From Polytrichum commune (Eukaryota; Streptophyta; Polytrichopsida; Polytrichales; Polytrichaceae): 64,000 bases of DNA. The translations under genes and the position numbers were made by a program. The stretch is taken from positions 18,476,001-18,540,000 of the forward strand of contig OX485804.1 of assembly GCA_950295325.1 (NCBI GenBank). The letters run 5' to 3'. Position 1 is the first letter of the stretch. The number at the start of each line of letters is the position of its first letter. The notes under the pieces were generated by a model. The model worked only from the letters and a program-made list of their open reading frames with translations, was not told where the DNA came from and made no database searches. Shown piece by piece: positions 24,748 through 38,400 of this stretch.

Positions 24748-26307
24748 TGTGAGGCCAAACCGCCCACCCTTAAGCGTCCTAGTCCGGGTGAGGGTATGGG
24801 TATCACATTCATGCTTACATCCTACCTCTTACCAAATTCATAAAAATCCATTTCACTCTCCATCAACTTTTACACATCAATTTATTCCATGATACGAGTA
24901 CAAGTATTAAAAAATACTCTTCACTAGTAGTCCCATCTCCCCACACTGATTCAAAACTCAACACTCCAATCTTTACCAAAAGCTTGTTCCCTTATGTCAC
25001 CTTTTTGCATGTTAGGAACCTCTTCCCTCCTTAATTTCTTAAGGAGTTAAGTTTCTAGTTTAGTCTCCCTATCCCTTTACTCATTAACCAACCCCGTATA
25101 ATGTGAACTTAACCCTCATGTAACCCTCCGAACTATAACCCCGGCAGCTCCCCAAATGTGAAACTAGCAGCTTCACTAAGTAGAAAATCAGTGGCTCCCA
25201 ACTATGTGAAACCAACAGCTTCTCTAAGTAGGAAATCAGTAGCTCCCAACAGTGTAAAACCAGCAGCTTCACTAAGTAGAAAATCAGTAGCTCCTAACTG
25301 TGTGAAACCAACAGCTCCCGACTGCAACCAACAGCTTACTAAGTAGAAAATCAGTTGTTCCCAACTGTGTGAAACCAACAGCTTTACTAAGTAGAAAATC
25401 AGTAGCTCCCAACCGTGTGAAACCAGCAGCTCCCGACTGCAACCAGCAGCTTACTAAGTAGAAAATCAGTTGCTCCCAACTGTGTGAGACCAGCAGCTTC
25501 ACTAAGTAGAAAATCCGTAGTTCCCAACTGTGTGAAACCAGCAGCTTCCGACTGCAACCATCAGCTTTACTAAGTAGAAAATCAGTAGCTCCCAACTGTG
25601 TGAGACCAGCAGCTTCACTAAGTAAAAAATCAGTAGCTCCCAACCGTGTGAAACCAGCAGCTCCCGACTGCAACCAACAGCTTTACTAAGTAGAAAATCA
25701 GTAGCTCCCAACTGTGTGAAACCAGCAGCTTCACTAAGTAGAAAATCAGTAGTTCCCCTAACCATAAATTCAACCTCTTAACACCATAAGTTCCGTAACT
25801 AATCCCCTTACCTAATTCTAATAATTCCACTAAATCCCCTACTAATCCACTACTTAATTCCACTATCCTTCTACTTCTAAGAGTTCCAAATCCTAGAGAG
25901 GAGGGGGAGAGAGAGAGAGAGGAGAGGGAGAGGAGAGAATGAAGAGAGGAGAGGAGGAGGAGGGGAGGGCACCCAAGACCACAAGCCCCTTCACATTCCC
26001 CTACTTAATAGGGCCTTATCCTATCCACTAACCTTCACCCTTTAAACCAACAAGAGCATGTTCTAATTCAAACATTTAAATCAAAGGACCTTACCCTTGC
26101 TTCCTCAAACACTACCCACTCAACCAAAACACTCCCTATTGTTGCTAAGCTTCTACTTAACCACACAAAATAGGCTTAAAGCCTAAAACATAAACCACAC
26201 CAATCCTCAATCTTTTTATACTTTTGATTGTTTCAATAACACTCCAAATGCAATTCTAAATAAATTCTAAACATAAAACAAATATGAGCACTCATTTTGG
26301 GCTCATA
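24748..26307 (-). mobile_element. Nested solo LTR, 1,560 bp, minus orientation
   Basis: On the plus strand it runs from TGTGAGGCCAAACC to TTTTGGGCTCATA. The final CA has probably mutated to TA. Both sides carry CATGG (24743-24747 and 26308-26312). The family mark CCTTAAGCGTCCTAGTCCGG lies at the left. It interrupts the outer LTR and carries its own tandem array at 25150-25755. Confidence 0.85.
25150..25755 (-). repeat. 48-bp minisatellite inside an LTR
   Basis: About a dozen units share AGTAGAAAATCAGTAGCTCC, then CAACTGTGTGAAACCAGCAG. The basic unit is 48 bp, and longer variants carry an extra CCCGACTGCAACCA block. All ORFs across it, with repeats of SHSWELLIFYLVKLL and similar, are translations of the array. 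Confidence 0.92.
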
Positions 26308-26967
26308 CATGGCTTCCACCTCAGCTACTCCCGCTCTTCCCCAGGGCCAACGCTCCTCGTGTTTGGCGACCCATCTTCTTAGTAGGCGGCACTCCCTCGC
26401 ACCTGTAACCATCCTCGACTGCCTCGCATTGCTTACCCTGGTGCAACATATAGCAAACCTCTCTCCTCAGCTCTCAGAGTCTCCCCCGCACACACCACAA
26501 CCTCGTACCCCCTTTGGTGATTTGTTGTGAGAGAGCTATCCCCTGTTTCTGCCCGACCCCTTTCGCCTCGGCCGGAATTCCAGCGAGGATAACGGTTTTT
26601 CTTCCACCCAGTCCCCCCCCCCTCCTTTAACAAACACCCCTTCACCTTAAACGGTCATCAATGCCTCCTTCTCCCGTTCCCGTTTGGCAACTCAAACTTG
26701 AATAGAACCTTCCCCAAGCCTAAACCTATTGGCCCAATGTGCCCTCACCATCCACATAAACTATTTCACTATTTTTACTTTTAATCTTTAAACACACCAA
26801 TCTCACATTTAACAAGACTAATCTTAACTCTGTTAAGACTGTGCCTTAATCCTAATGCCTCATGCTTGTTGTTGCCTTAATGCTTCAAACAACCACAATC
26901 AACGAGATTTCTTATAATTTTTAGTGTGTAAGAACACACGTGGGCACAATATTGGGCTCACAATCTT

Positions 26968-27500
26968 CACAAATACATGGCACATGGCTTCATCTGCCTT
27001 GGTGAAGATTCTTTTGTAAAAACCTTCAAGTCATGCTACTCACACCCATGTCCAATCGTTTGTTGCTCATCATTTGAGTGTTGCAATGAATGTTGCAAAC
27101 GCCATGGTGGCCTCTTGGGAAATCAATTTGGATTCTTGTGGTGTTCGAAGCAATTTAGAGTTTGCCTAGTGCAATTGCATAGACAATGTGCATGAATGGG
27201 GCAGTTGGATCACGCTTATTGGTGATGGCGAGCAAATCGAGTGAGTGTCTACTAGTTAGAAGTGTTCCGCCACAGTCAAGTCGTTGCACGCCTGCAATGG
27301 AAATGAATGGCATGCGTGTGGGTATTTATTTGTGATGTGAGTGAAAATAGAGAGGGTTTCAACATCTTGATAGGAAGGATTAGCAAGCCCTACTTTGACG
27401 TCAATGGGTGGGGATTTGATTTGGCCAAGGTGTGGTGGTTAGGCTAGTGGTATAGGTGGGTTTAGGTAGGTTAGGGTTTCTTGAGGCTTGGAGGTCTTTC
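26968..27500 (-). pseudogene. Possible upstream part of the degenerate coding relic
   Basis: The minus strand past the outer LTR reads partly open with a coding-like peptide (SKLISQEATMAFATFIATLK) before stops. It abuts the LTR insertion site exactly, which suits one relic extending from here to about 18560. The family is not recognised. Confidence 0.25.
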
Positions 27501-27540
27501 TATGGTAAGTAGGCAGCCTAGCAAGGGGTTTTTGGATTTT

Positions 27541-27558
27541 GGGTTTAGGGTTTAGGGT
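27541..27558 (+). repeat. Short TTTAGGG tract
   Basis: Two to three copies of the plant-type telomere heptamer TTTAGGG occur. The tract is too short to be more than an interstitial trace or chance. Confidence 0.4.
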
Positions 27559-27559
27559 A

Positions 27560-30500
27560 TATTTGTCTTTTTATTTTTTTGATTGTCGAGATGATGCAGG
27601 ACAATGGTCCTTCGAAACATGGTTTTGAAGAAGCAATAAGGCCATGCTTTGACTGTTGTGGCATATCAATTCACGGTGCTATGGAGATTGCATGCAAAGG
27701 TAAGAGACGTTGAGCATGTAGTATTATGTCAACTCGTGGGTTGGTCATGAAATTCAAAGTTGTGGGGGCCGTAAATTTCTTCTTCTTCATGTGGTGGTCT
27801 AGTTAGGGCAAGTTTTATGAATCCCCAACTTTGATGGTGAGGGAGGTTCAACTTTAATTTTGATGTGGGTATTGGATAATGCATGCTTGGGTGTTATGTT
27901 GGATAGAGCATTTTTCTCATTGCCTCGGTGGTGGGGAATGGGTGATGTTGGAAATGTCGATGTGATTGTATTTATTGGTGTTGAGCGCGGGAGGCAACAC
28001 TTGTAATGCATTCAATGATGAGATCTAGGTAGAAAAAATTCATGTTGTGTGCGTCAAATGTCCCATCATGGATAATTATAGGGGTTGGTGGTTGGGGTTG
28101 TTGGGAGGTTGTCTTATCCACGTTGTGATAATACATTCACAAACTATGGAAGTTGACAAGAACGTTGTGATCATCCAAAAAAATCCTCTTGTACCAAAAA
28201 TGTCATGTTATTCAAAAGTGTTAGCTGAATCTTTTATGGCCATGTCCAAATTGTATGAAACTTGGATGGCTTGATTCAGTAATATTTATGGACACTATAA
28301 TACCAAATCTCCTCATTGGAATTGTTTCGGTGTTTTTTTTGTGTAGAAAAAAGCTATTCACTATAGCTTGTAGAGTTGTATGGTTTTCTTGGGCAAATTG
28401 TCTCCATTCCTCTGGTCAGTGGAGATTTGCGATCCATGCGGCTTACACCTTTGTTGGGGTGGAGTATTTGGGAGTGATTTGGTTGACTATAGATATTAGT
28501 ATTTCAAATGATACTAACGGTTGCTTAGGGAGGTGACTATCGTAATTTTAAAAAACCACGTGAGATTAAAAAAAAAAAAACCAATTTAATTCGTTTAGGG
28601 TTAAATTTATAATTTCGTTAGATCTACCATAGCAGTGGAAATATGTCCCCTACATGATTATGTGTTAAATAGGGTGATCGATAATTCCTTCATTTTAGTA
28701 TTCAATAAAAAAAAGAAAAAGAAAAAAGGTCATAGATACAAGATCTTATTAAAAGTGTGTAGTAGGATCATTAGAATAGTTATGGGTTTTACTAGATGAA
28801 GAATTGTGACCTGTTTGTCCAAATTTGAATCAAGCACGTTGGTATGGAGGGAAATGTCATGGGATTTTTTTGGGCGAAGGAATGTACTGGAGCCCCTCAA
28901 CAGCTGTTGGGTTTTGCAACGACATTGAACATGTGGGACCTCGCTAGACGCTTCCTTTGGCGGTTGGAAGTCATCCAGAGTAGAAAGTAGAGGCAATTGC
29001 CATTATGAATCGGTTATGGACTCTAACCGACTCCTTCTCTTCCTTGACTTAATAAGGAGGAGGCCAACAGAGTCTTACCCAGGCTATTTTCATGTGTAGA
29101 ATCAAGCATAGTCTCAAAACATAGCAATAGGCTAGTAGAGGCATCAACTCTCAGCGATTGAGGATGAGTGCAAATAGGCATACTCCAAGTGTGATACTCA
29201 AGAGAGATAGCAATAGGCAGATGAGAACTAAGTGATTTAGTCCCCTGTGATTTTGAACTCGGATGCAAGTAATATATGACTCTGAAATGCAATAATCTTG
29301 TGGTTCGTGCAACATAGTTCTGATGGTTGCCATAGTTGTTTGAATTAGAGCAAATTGTCTTGAGTATAACTACATCCTAAATAATGGTTGGAAGAGCGGC
29401 GGGAGTGAATCCTTGTTTAGATTTTAGACATGAGTGTTGAGAGGTCAAGACGAGTGCAAGAAATTACATTCCGGTGATAGGCCAAGTAAGAAGAAGTTTG
29501 AGTGTGAAACTCATAGAGTAATGTTTGTAGAGACAAATGTTGTTTGAACTTGGGACATAGTCAAATGTCTTGAGAACAATAAGCTGTGAAGTTATTAAGT
29601 GAGTATGTTAAGCAAGTGAGTTGTCACATACTGTGAGAGCTTAAGTCTTTTGGCAAGAGGTTGGAAGGAGAAAGAAAGAGAGAAGAATTCTAGCAATGTA
29701 TGATAAGAAAGAAAGTTATTAGCCAAAGTTGTGAGTCGCTAGAATGCGATAATCTTATAATATCTCGAAGAGAGAGATTAAGTAAAGTCTGGAAAAACCA
29801 TAGACAAGTACAAATGAACGAGTCTCTAGCTATATCCGTTGAGCGCCGAGAGAGGATGAGATTTTGGTCCTAAGTATGAATGTTCCTCTATGAGTTTGTG
29901 TGAGATAAAAGGAAGCCGAGTCGCCGCAAGAAGGGCGATAGCATGTATGCAAGTTAGAGAGCATAAGTTGAGTAGCCGAGGCTAGAGATGTGTCCAAACT
30001 AGAAGAAAAGGCAAGTAGCCACAATGTAAGTGGTAAAGACTAAGTGGCTTGGGATGGGCAAAGTCATTGTTGAGAGAGTTCGATAGGCCATAGCCATGAC
30101 TAAAGGCTTGAGCCATGATCAGGGAAAGACATTACCTTGTGATAGTTACCATAAGAGGGATATAGCCTATATTATGAGTCAACCGCATATCGCCAGTAAG
30201 CATCAAGAAGTAGGCATGCAGTGATGGCGAAGCCTAGTGAGGACGGGTGTAGACTATAGGCTGCAAAGGCAAGACTATAAGAGGAAGAAGACTTTACCCA
30301 TGAGAGTAAGGTTGTACTTAGTGCAAGTCATTTAAAGAGTACATAGATTAATGCATAAATAAAAGGATGTAGCCTAATTACATTGTTGACATATTAACTA
30401 TGTGGATGATCTGTGAAATGAGTGGCCAGGTCCTACCGGAAGATGAAGGCGGTGGCTACAGTTTTTGAAGACTTGCCTGATGGTTGTAAGTAATTAAATG

Positions 30501-30830
30501 AACTTAAATTGACATTATTGCAAGCATAATTTATCACACTTAAAGACGATGCAAATACTCAAAAGATGATACCCTGGACGTGTTATCCTAACTATGAGTT
30601 ACTGAATATTTGCCAAGCTTTTGAGCTTCACGATTGAATTAAGTCAATACCTTAGAGTGATAAAGCCTTCCCAAAGATAGGATGGAATCACTCACTACAT
30701 AAGGATCACGAATGAGCCCTTAGAAAGTGGAATAATTTAATATAAAAGGAGTAAAAGGATGAGAAAAATCATAAAATGTTATTAGATACCTTAATCTGAT
30801 GTGACATTAACCCTTACATACACTAGCTCA
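27560..30830. other. No gene seen
   Basis: AT-rich sequence with short ORFs only (for example 28255-28536, 28730-28996) and no recognisable domain, splice pattern or repeat boundary. Confidence 0.4.
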
Positions 30831-30879
30831 GTCTTCCCTCTGACCAAGTCCCTGGGTTGTTTTTCTATGGAATATTTAA

Positions 30880-32140
30880 GTGATAGCAAAAACCTAACTA
30901 CAACTCCCAATGGCATTATTTCAAATTGGACATGACCTCAATATGTCATAAACATAATTTTTTCTTTGTCTTCTTGAGCCATAGCCACCTAGTAATATCC
31001 ATGTAAACAACTAATAAACAAATATAGTTCATGACCGGCAACTTTGTCAATGCTTTCCTTCATGTACGGTACCGGTTAATGACCTATTTGAGTCAAGGCA
31101 TTCAATTTGCGGAGGTTCACACATACATGTAAGGCGCCAAAGTTTTTTGGAATTATTACCATAGGTGATCATTAAGGTGCCAAATCGATGTGCGATATGG
31201 ATTTAACCATGATTGGTTTGCCTAATTATTTTTTGACAATTCGAGTCGAGTTAGGACTTATCCTACAAAGCCTTTCTTTGATGAGTATGGTACTTAGTTT
31301 TAGGTCAATTTGTTGTTCAACTATTAACGATGAAATGCCTTCTAAATCTTCATGTATGCAAGCAAAGAAGTCTCTGTATTTCCTAAAGAGTCAAATCGCA
31401 TGTTGCTTGAATGTCTCGGAAGCATTTGCATTGATGTTGATATATTTCAATTGTGCTTCAAAGCCAAGATTTAGTTTCTCTATATTCTCCTCCAAGTTTA
31501 CTAAGCATCTTGTGTGATTGTTTTGTACTCAAACGTTGTTTGTGCGGATGTTTTCTTAACCGGAGTGTCTTCAATTCATTGGCCCAAATGTGTAGTGGGA
31601 TGTTGAGGTGGTAGGACGATTTAGGTAGGTGGAGATCCGCTATGAATATAACATCGCGATTTAATGTCAGGAGCAATTGTTTATCCTCATATGTGTATAG
31701 ATATGCATGTCCATGACCAGTAATACCTAAAATTATTTTTGTCATTTTTTGAGATACGTAGCTTTGTAAAGGTACTATAATGCTTTTGTTGTGATTGATA
31801 GTAAATGTGTTATCAGTTCAGTCATGTGCAACATTGATATCCCTCAACCATGGTCTTCATAGGATAATCGGATATTGTATTTATTTGGGTAAGTTTAAAA
31901 ACTCAAAGAATATGATTATAAGTTATCTCATGGATGATGGTTTTGATGTTGCAAAGTATTCCTCAAGGAGAATTATTTTTTCATATTTTTATAGTCATAA
32001 TTAGACCCATAACCGATTTAGTATAACATTTATTTTCAACCCGCCATCGATGATGACATTGTATATTTCATTGCCTTCAATTAAAAGCTTGAATAAGATT
32101 GCATGACGGTCAACTTTAATGATGTTGGCTGAAGTTGTTA
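30880..32140 (-). pseudogene. Ty3/gypsy pol remnant (linker and reverse transcriptase start)
   Basis: The minus strand of 30880-31190 reads SPMVIIPKNFGALHVCVNL, then RKLNALTQIGH, then KVAGHELYLF and a MPLG motif. These match in order the start of Ty3/gypsy reverse transcriptases (the SPIV-VPKK, VCVDYRKLN, AGHEYYCFLDG and MPFGL region). Three or more stops interrupt it, and the YIDD region is not found downstream. The 95-codon frame at 31458-31745 and decayed sequence up to about 32140 fit the protease-to-RT linker. It is long dead. The plus-strand ORF at 31188-31517 is its shadow. Confidence 0.7.
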
Positions 32141-32149
32141 TCGTTGGGC

Positions 32150-35100
32150 ATCATACGTTTGGAATATTGGGAAGAGGCTTAGAATTTGTTTTTAACGATA
32201 TTTGTACCAAAGATTCATAAAGTTGTTGGAATTTTGGTGGTATGGGTGATCCATTTTGGCTACAGGTGTTAGCAAGGTTTTGATGATTTCTTGCAGATTT
32301 GCTAGTATGAATGTTGTGAAAGGTCCATTTAATTCTTTTATCAAATATCATTTACATTATCATTATTTGAGTTATTAAGAGAATGATATGCTTAATTATA
32401 AGGTTTTAGTGATAGAAATTAGCTTAGAGAAAATATCACCTAAGTAATAGACTTTAATAATTTATTAAAAAAGATTTAAAATGGCTAAACTAAACTAGAT
32501 AATTAAAATAAAATATTAGACGAAACGGGTGGAAAATTGACTTAAATAGGATAACATCAAAAAAAATTGTGACTTAGTATAGATTTCCTCGACGAGAGAA
32601 TGTGTGAGGTAACGTAAACATCCATTGGGTTTTCAAGCTAAGGGTTGGTTTGCAATTACTTTTAGTTCATAAATAAATTATTTTAGAATTAGGAAGTCTT
32701 TGTGAATATAAATGTTATAGGTAATCCTCCTAAATGACTAATTAGTCCAATCCAAGCTTAGTTGCCGTAAAGTAGGTGTTTTAGACTTTTCTACTGTAAT
32801 TCAATACAAGGTGGCCTAAAACTTAACAAGATCTTTTAATTATTCGAATTATTCTTTTTAAAAAATCAAAATGAGAGGTTTTTCTAAGTTGCCTCATGAA
32901 AATGCCTGTAACTAAGTGTAAAATTTTTAGAATATCCAAGGCCTAGCTAAACTAAAAAAAAACTTAAATATTTACTTAGGGATATAAACTTCGTAATAAA
33001 TGAATATTTTAGCAAGCATGGATGAAGCTACAAATCACAACACAAAGAAGGTTGCCTCACAAAAATGGTAATAACTTCTAAACATAAATTTGAATTTCTA
33101 TAAGACTATTTCTACTTGGACTATTAAGTTTTATTTATTAAATGAATATAAAAACATCATTCCCTTTTAAGAAATATTATTATGAAATACTACTAAATAA
33201 ACTTAGTAATGAATCTTTTGATAAAAGGTGGAATTGATTGAGATCGAAGATGGTTGGACTTGAAGGAAATAAAAGCTAGAAATAAAGAAATTTGTACTTC
33301 GGAGGTTCAAGACCAAGAATATAACTAAAACTAAAGAGTAAGAGATAATAAAATAAAAATTAGACGTCCTTTAAATAAGATTGTTTGAAGCAGTGAAGGT
33401 AAGTCTTTTTGTTGATTTTTATTTTACTATGTCTTATTTCTTTTGGATCCCCTCTTCAAAGACTTAGCTATGGTCAACTTTTCATCCAAATATTTCATCT
33501 ATTGTTGATTAAGTAGTGTCAAAAGATACCTGTCAAAATGAATTCTACATTATCGAGGTGAATTGGCTAAGCCAAAAGGTATTTTCGATAATTAACTTTC
33601 TTCATTCTACTCATATAGTCAACTCGCATTCTCAAAATATACTAATATTTTATTTTCTTTAACTACTCATTATATGATTTTTGTTAAGTTAAATTCTATA
33701 AAAAAAACCTAATGATTCTTTGACACTCGTTATTCGGAATTTTTACTTACTAAGCCAATTTTTAAATTTAAACTCCTCAAAAAAACCAAATAATTTATGA
33801 TTTAATTCAAATTTACCAATATGACTAGACTAATTGATAAGAGAATCAATTTAGTCCTTCACATATGGTGGCGCATTATTTAGGATTGGTTTGTAAAAAT
33901 CATAACGAATCCCTCCTATTGCTTTGCATATTTATCGAGGTCACCTTCAACCCTCAACCTTAGACGGTATAACTCACTGCTGACTGGTTCATACGAAGAT
34001 CACTCCCACCCATATTAGATTGTTCTTGCTTTCTAGAACTTTCTACAAAGGTGGTCACATGCAAACTGTTATTGGTATCTAGTTTCGTATAATATTTCTC
34101 TTATAAGTTGTCATTAGTCATTAAAGAGTAGGTGTCATAGGTTATTAAGTTTATGTTCCTCTAAAAATTATTGTTAAGGTTAAGTGTTTTGGAGTGGAAT
34201 TTATCCCTATATGTAACATCATGTAAAGTTACTTTAACATCTTTCATGGTTTGAATGGCTTGTAACCATATTCATTCATCCAACTCAAATGTGCTTCACG
34301 ATTCAAGATCTTTACAATTGTGGTTTGAGTGCTTTCGTATTTGCTTATACCTAATCTTCTTAGATTGGTATGAAGTACGTTATGATATGATATCTTAGCT
34401 CCAAAAGCATAGATAGGATGAAACATGTTTTGGTTTATTTAACGGCTTTTCATGGGCATCTTTTACTTTGTACTCATTCTCAAATGATGGCTTCCATCCA
34501 TTCCAAATTGACTTCATCCGTCGTACTCAAATTACCTTAAGATTTGAATTCCATTGTTAAGTGAAAATGCTTTGTAGGTGAGTTATGGTTGCGAAGTTTC
34601 CACATTTTCACGTTGCAAGATGTTTGGCATAATTTGAATTTCTTGATAAGTTTGGCATTCTCTAACTCTCAACTTCATGCGTCCTTGTTCTAATTGCTAA
34701 ATTCGATATTTTTTAATATGCAATTGTGGTACATCTCCTCACTCTTCTTGTTCGGATTTCCTAATTCATTTTGCTTCACCTCTTTTCTTGTGAGAATTTC
34801 GGTAAGTAATTTTTTTGTTTGGTTTCCCTATTTTTACTTGGGTTGATTTTTCAATCATTCCTTCTTTCTTTAAGTCTCAAAGCATTTTGTCGATCCCGGC
34901 AATCCAAGTATTTTATTATATCTCTAAGTCTAAGCCTTTTCTCATCTTGCACATACTTTTATGATTCTTTTCACTTTTGTTAATAGCTCGATTTTCATGC
35001 AATTTCTTCATTTAAGTAATTTTGTAATATTTCTAAGTTTCACGTAACTCCGTGATTCAAGTATTTTTGCTATCTTTCTAAGTTTCGTGTAATTCCCGTG

Positions 35101-35760
35101 ATTCAGATTTTTTTGCTTTCGGTTAACCCTTCAGTTGTTTGCACTATATTCTAATTTGTTTCGACCTGTCGGTCTTTTGAAACTGTCTTCTTCTAGAATC
35201 CTAGTGTCTGGCTAAGCCTTTAAGATGGTCTTCAAGAAGTCTTCAAAAGAGTGTTCGAATAGGTCTTGAAAATAATGCGCTCCCAATAAGCTTCCGCGAC
35301 ACTCGCGTGAGTTGTTCATTTGTAAAGGAGGTATCTTAGGGGCCTCAATTGCCCTCTTATATAGGTTCCGCTATCTAGGAATTTCTTAATGCGGTGGTTA
35401 CGCCTTTTCCCCTATTACCAAATAATCCAATTTCTTAATTTAGACTATAAATGTTCTCACAATCCAAATTTAGCTTGGCTGACTTATTTTTGGTAATAAA
35501 CATGTGTTTAATTCATATGTAGCCTTGAGGGATATGTGGTTGATTTTAACCACATGCCTAGATGTGCCATGGGATTCGGTTGCATCCCGTGTAATCCCAT
35601 CCATCCAAAATTGATTACATTCATTGGCATCCATTCAAAAATGGTTGAGATGGTTGAGGCCGTCCAACGATAGTCATCTCAATCACATATTGTTTCATCC
35701 TAAGTTTATTTACTAATTAGTCCTAGGTTGCTGGCTATGTTCACTAATTTCTAATTTGGT
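32150..35760. other. No gene seen
   Basis: Strongly AT-rich, with short frames only. Some of it may be the decayed remainder of the gypsy element, but I could not identify integrase or LTR boundaries. Confidence 0.4.
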
Positions 35761-35765
35761 TCCCC

Positions 35766-36220
35766 GTGATCCCATGGCTCGCTGGCTCCCAATCCTCTCA
35801 TACGTGGCACCCTACCTTGTCTTTGTTGGCTCCCAGTCCCTTCCGCTGGCTCTCAGTCCCTTTGTCCTCGAGCTCCCAAGCTTCTTATCTTCTTGACTGG
35901 CCCTCAATCCCTTCGTCCTTGGGCCCCCATGTTTTTTCTTCATTATGACCGGTTCCCAGTCCCAGCTTGGTGACACTCGCTCAGGCTCCGGGCCCCGCTG
36001 TTGGTGCAGTGCTCCTCCCGCTCCGATCTTTGGTCTCGCTCCCGGTTCCGCCTTTGTCTCCTCTCTTGTCTTGTGTGTAATGAGGCTCCCTGGCCCTGCT
36101 GCTGGTGCAATGTCGGTGTGGTGCTACTCCCGCTCTAATTCTTGGTCCCGCTCACTCCTTTGCTGCCAACTGGGATCTAGCTGCACCCTTTGGCCTCTCT
36201 TCCCTTCTTTTGTTGTGGCC
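35766..36220 (+). repeat. CT-rich degenerate repeats
   Basis: Phrases of the type GGCTCCCAGTCCCTT recur several times (35780-35960). A longer unit around GGTGCAGTGCTCCTCCCGCTC recurs about 110 bp on. The overlapping ORFs reflect the repeat rather than a gene. Confidence 0.5.
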
Positions 36221-38400
36221 CATATGTTTTCTGAGGGTCTGCCCAAAACTCTTCCATGGTGTAGAAAGCTACAATATCCATTGAAAGACGGTCAACTTAC
36301 ATCAAACCACCAAATAGAGAAGAAATGTCCGCCCCAATCGAAGTGGTTCCGACCTATAAATAATAAAAATTTCCAAACCGTTTTCATTCCCCAACAAAGT
36401 GGGTTCGGACTAGAGTGAACAATATCCAAGATAATAAATTAATAAATATGTTCAATCTCCTCCAATGGAATGAATTTGGATCTTGTTAGTATTAGTATTA
36501 CTTGATATATTTTCTTTGACTTCTGCTTCCCTATTGTTTGTATCACTAATTCTAAAAAAATTACGAAAGATTCCAAAACCCTAGTTTTGCATTCAAAATT
36601 CACTCAGCCACAAATCTAAATATTCTAACAAAAAAATATGACCTAAGACATACTCCCTAAAACTAAAAATCTCTACCTATATGACTTATATTTGTATCTT
36701 ATATTTTTGCACATTAATCATTTTTTGGTTATCTCGTCCGACTCCCGCCTTTGGTCTTTTGAAGGCTACTTCCTTCATCTTTTTCTCCTCTCTTTTTCTC
36801 CTCCTCTTGCTTTCGGGCTACTATCACTTGAACAAAAGATGCAATAATTAGTTTTTAGAGAATGATATGATATTATTGAATGATAGATTACTTAAGATTA
36901 GTGGGCATGAGGCAATCGAGTGATAATTTAGTATTATAGGAAATGAGAAAGTACACTCTTTCCTTTAGATAAAAAGTTATTTTCTTGGACTTAGTCTTTG
37001 TTTTGAGTTTGTTTGATTTGGAATCCGTATTCTTGAATTGTTAGTTGGTAATTAACTTCTAAAAGATACTCGAGTACTATAGCATCTTGAATAGATAGGA
37101 AATGAATAAAAAATCTTAGATTAAGAGTATGTAGTTTGAAGCCCTTGATCTATTACACCCAACTTACTTTAAAGGCTCACCATGGGTATTTAAACTGTCA
37201 TTTATTTATAGATTTTAAATCTATATATAGATTTAAAGTCTTCTTTATAGTCCAAGTTATATTTAAAATTTTAAAATTTTAATTTTAGAAGTTATAGAGG
37301 TTCTATGAGATCACTTAGAAAATTATCTACTTAGGAATATCCGACTTTCAAGGCTTGCCACGGTTTTTCATAGTTTTTATTTTATTTTAATATTATATGG
37401 ATAAATAGGTATTGAAGTTATCTTTGTAAATTAATTCATTTTAATTTATTTTAAAATTTTAGTATGAAGTTATAAGTGTTTCTGTGAGACAACTCAAGAA
37501 CCTCATTTGTCTATAGGATTTTTTTAGACTCATAAATATTCATAATATATTTGTGCCACATTGATTTGCATTATAATGCTTAAAATATATCAGAGGTGTC
37601 TAAGTTGCTCATTCCACGGAAACCAAGCTTAGATTGGAATTTTAAACATTTAGTTGGATTATCTAGATTCATTTTGCGTACCAAGACTTCCGAATCTTAA
37701 TATTAGTTTATTTGTAACTGAAAGGTAGGTACAAAATTATCTTTGGATTGGAAACCCAAGGGGCCTACAAACTTGATCATTGGAGTAGACTTCATTTGGT
37801 GTGGAATTCTAGTGCGTATCATTTTTGCTCATTTGAGAATGTTTACGTGTTCCATCCTTCAGTGGTGGTGCATGATGAGTGTGTTCAAGAGCACATTGGA
37901 CTTGTTGGCGTAGGGATGAAGTAGTAAGGTTAGGTAGCTTAGAAGTAGTGTTAACAATACTATGATGTATATGTTCTTTTTCGTACATGAGGAATGATGT
38001 CCAAATGTGGCTTTAACATTTGTTTTGAAGTTGGTGGCCGTTATTGGCTCCTTGTACGGGGATCTGAGGTCTAAGATTTGTTGGTCGGCTCTTTGTTGCA
38101 AGAAGACTTGAGATATACTCTTACTCATTTTGTTTTCGGTGTAAGCATTTTCCAAAATTTTTTTCCTATAATTTCATACATAAATAACCACCAACTACAT
38201 CATATACCTAATTGGATCCTTAAAGCATAGTATTTTTATAAACCATTATATTATACATATTATTATTCTAGGTCAAAATTTTGTACAAAAATTGACTATA
38301 TATATATAAGTAGATATTAGATTGAAAAATAAATATTTTGGGAAAATCAATAAAATTGTGGGACATATGACTTGATATTTCTTTAAATAGAATTTAATGA

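Larger units (their letters stand above)
21432..26962 (-). mobile_element. Outer solo LTR, split by two nested LTRs
   Basis: It starts TGTCAACCTCAAACCCCC with GCGTCGTAGTCCGGGTG just inside, and ends ATATTGGGCTCACA. The flanks are GTCTT (21427-21431) and ATCTT (26963-26967), a 5-bp duplication with one mismatch. Subtracting the nested LTRs and their duplications leaves about 1.8 kb, close to the 1.93-kb neighbour copy. That agreement supports the nesting. It is the oldest insertion of this set, and the sequence order is 21432-21899, 24074-24742, 26313-26962. Confidence 0.75.

Noticed and set aside
25150-25755. CRISPR-like regular array
   Set aside because: There are no distinct spacers. The whole 48-bp unit repeats with small variants, and it sits inside a plant LTR, so it is a minisatellite.
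27541-27558. Telomere or ancestral fusion site
   Set aside because: There are only two to three TTTAGGG heptamers, too few to support this.
31188-31517. 109-codon plus-strand ORF
   Set aside because: It is antisense to the recognisable gypsy pol remnant on the minus strand.
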